Below are positions 6,829 to 7,378 of a stretch of DNA of 7,378 bases, piece after piece (positions within the stretch are counted from its first letter, which is position 1; each line of letters starts with the position of its first letter). The position numbers were made by a program, and so were the translations under genes. The notes under the pieces were generated by a model. It was not told the origin of the DNA. It worked only from the letters and a program-made list of their open reading frames with translations, and did no database searches. Where the stretch lies: NCBI GenBank assembly GCA_026706225.1, contig JAPOZE010000248.1:1-7378 (forward strand), in the 5' to 3' direction. This stretch comes from Acidobacteriota bacterium (GTDB taxonomy: Bacteria; Acidobacteriota; Terriglobia; Versatilivoradales; Versatilivoraceae).

Positions 6829-7378
6829 GTGAAGATAAATGGGACGGGAATGAGCATTGAACGAAGGCAGTTTCTGCGGCGAACGCTCCAGGCAGCCGCC
6901 GCAACCCAGTTGGGCTGGGTCGCGGCCTGCGGGGGGCCGCAGACCGGCGGCGCAGGGGGCGGGGTCTCATCCGAAGGAGAGGGCAAGCAGGGGTTCCGGT
7001 CCACCGAGTGGCTGGGGGGCGTCACCCTTTCTCCCCAACAGATGCGGGACATGCAAGCGGGATCCTACGTTCTGCATGCTCGCGGCGGCGCCTTGAACCG
7101 GGTTCCGGCCGAAAAAGTCCTTCTGCCGCACGACCCCCGGGGCCACGTGCAGACGGTGGAACTGGCCAGGGCCCCCGACGGAACCCTCTACGTCAACCAG
7201 AATACCCTGATGTGCCGGTCCCGGGATGGCGGGCGCAACTGGGAGGTCAGCCCGCGTCCGGAAAACATGGTCGGCACCTTTCAAATTCTGAGCGACGGGA
7301 CCTTCGTTGCCGTCAAAGACGCTGGAGAAAAGGACCCCTCCGGAATCCTGGTGTGGGGCTCGGCCGACCAGGGCCGGA
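6829..7378 (+). CDS. Tat-exported BNR/Asp-box (sialidase-like) lipoprotein, C-terminus cut by window end
   Basis: From GTG at 6829 an open frame runs off the window after 183 residues. SIERRQFLRR (9-18) is a twin-arginine motif, followed by a weakly hydrophobic stretch and a lipobox-like VAA-C ending at Cys34, so it is probably a Tat-exported lipoprotein. A Gly-rich spacer (35-55) follows. SRDGGRNW (131-138) fits the Asp-box SxDxGxxW exactly, and GSADQGR (177-183) begins a second box at the edge. ILSDGTF (153-159) and APDGTLYV (115-122) are typical beta-propeller blade strands. The protein should therefore be a BNR-repeat beta-propeller such as an exo-alpha-sialidase-like protein, but no catalytic residues of a sialidase can be checked because most of the protein is missing. 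ATG at 6850 is an alternative start. It lies 68 bp after the metalloprotease gene. Confidence 0.8.
   Translation, partial: MKINGTGMSIERRQFLRRTLQAAAATQLGWVAACGGPQTGGAGGGVSSEGEGKQGFRSTEWLGGVTLSPQQMRDMQAGSYVLHARGGALNRVPAEKVLLPHDPRGHVQTVELARAPDGTLYVNQNTLMCRSRDGGRNWEVSPRPENMVGTFQILSDGTFVAVKDAGEKDPSGILVWGSADQGR

Overview
The window reads as a fragment of a GC-rich bacterial chromosome. No single gene fixes the taxonomy. The best guess is an Acidobacteriota-like lineage, because secreted Abhydrolase_10 hydrolases, secreted HExxH-plus-TPR proteins with a cysteine-containing C-terminal domain, and CACGAA/CACAAAA-type intergenic repeats are, from memory, common together there. Planctomycetota or Verrucomicrobiota remain possible for the repeats. 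No tRNA, rRNA, CRISPR array, transposase or phage gene is visible.

Left half, minus strand (1-1328): three small genes point leftwards. In order of transcription they are a DUF4177-like lipoprotein with a helical spacer (1328 to 900), a four-helix DUF423 membrane protein (774 to 400), and a DUF1801 protein whose C-terminus is cut off by the window start (346 to 1). The last two are 53 bp apart and may be co-transcribed.

Centre (1329-1753): a 425-bp gene-free stretch separates the leftward genes from the rightward ones. It holds a compact repeat element at about 1434-1675. The element has seven 10-bp units (CACGAA-type), a long hairpin whose right arm is four 9-bp units (CTTTTGTG-type), a 16-nt perfect inverted repeat joining its two ends, and a possible TCATC direct repeat at its flanks. 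It looks like a non-coding fold-back or MITE-like repeat and is the least explained item here.

Right half, plus strand (1754-7378): four genes run rightwards with short gaps of 26, 25 and 68 bp, so they may form one transcription unit. They encode a secreted Abhydrolase_10 serine hydrolase, a DUF4432 protein of the galactose-mutarotase fold, a secreted peptidase-MA-like zinc metalloprotease with five TPR-like repeats and an unnamed C-terminal domain, and a Tat-exported BNR/Asp-box (sialidase-like) lipoprotein cut by the window end. Three of the four products are exported and one is probably a cytoplasmic sugar-handling protein. This would fit breakdown of an external ester- or glycan-containing substrate, but that joint role is inference only.
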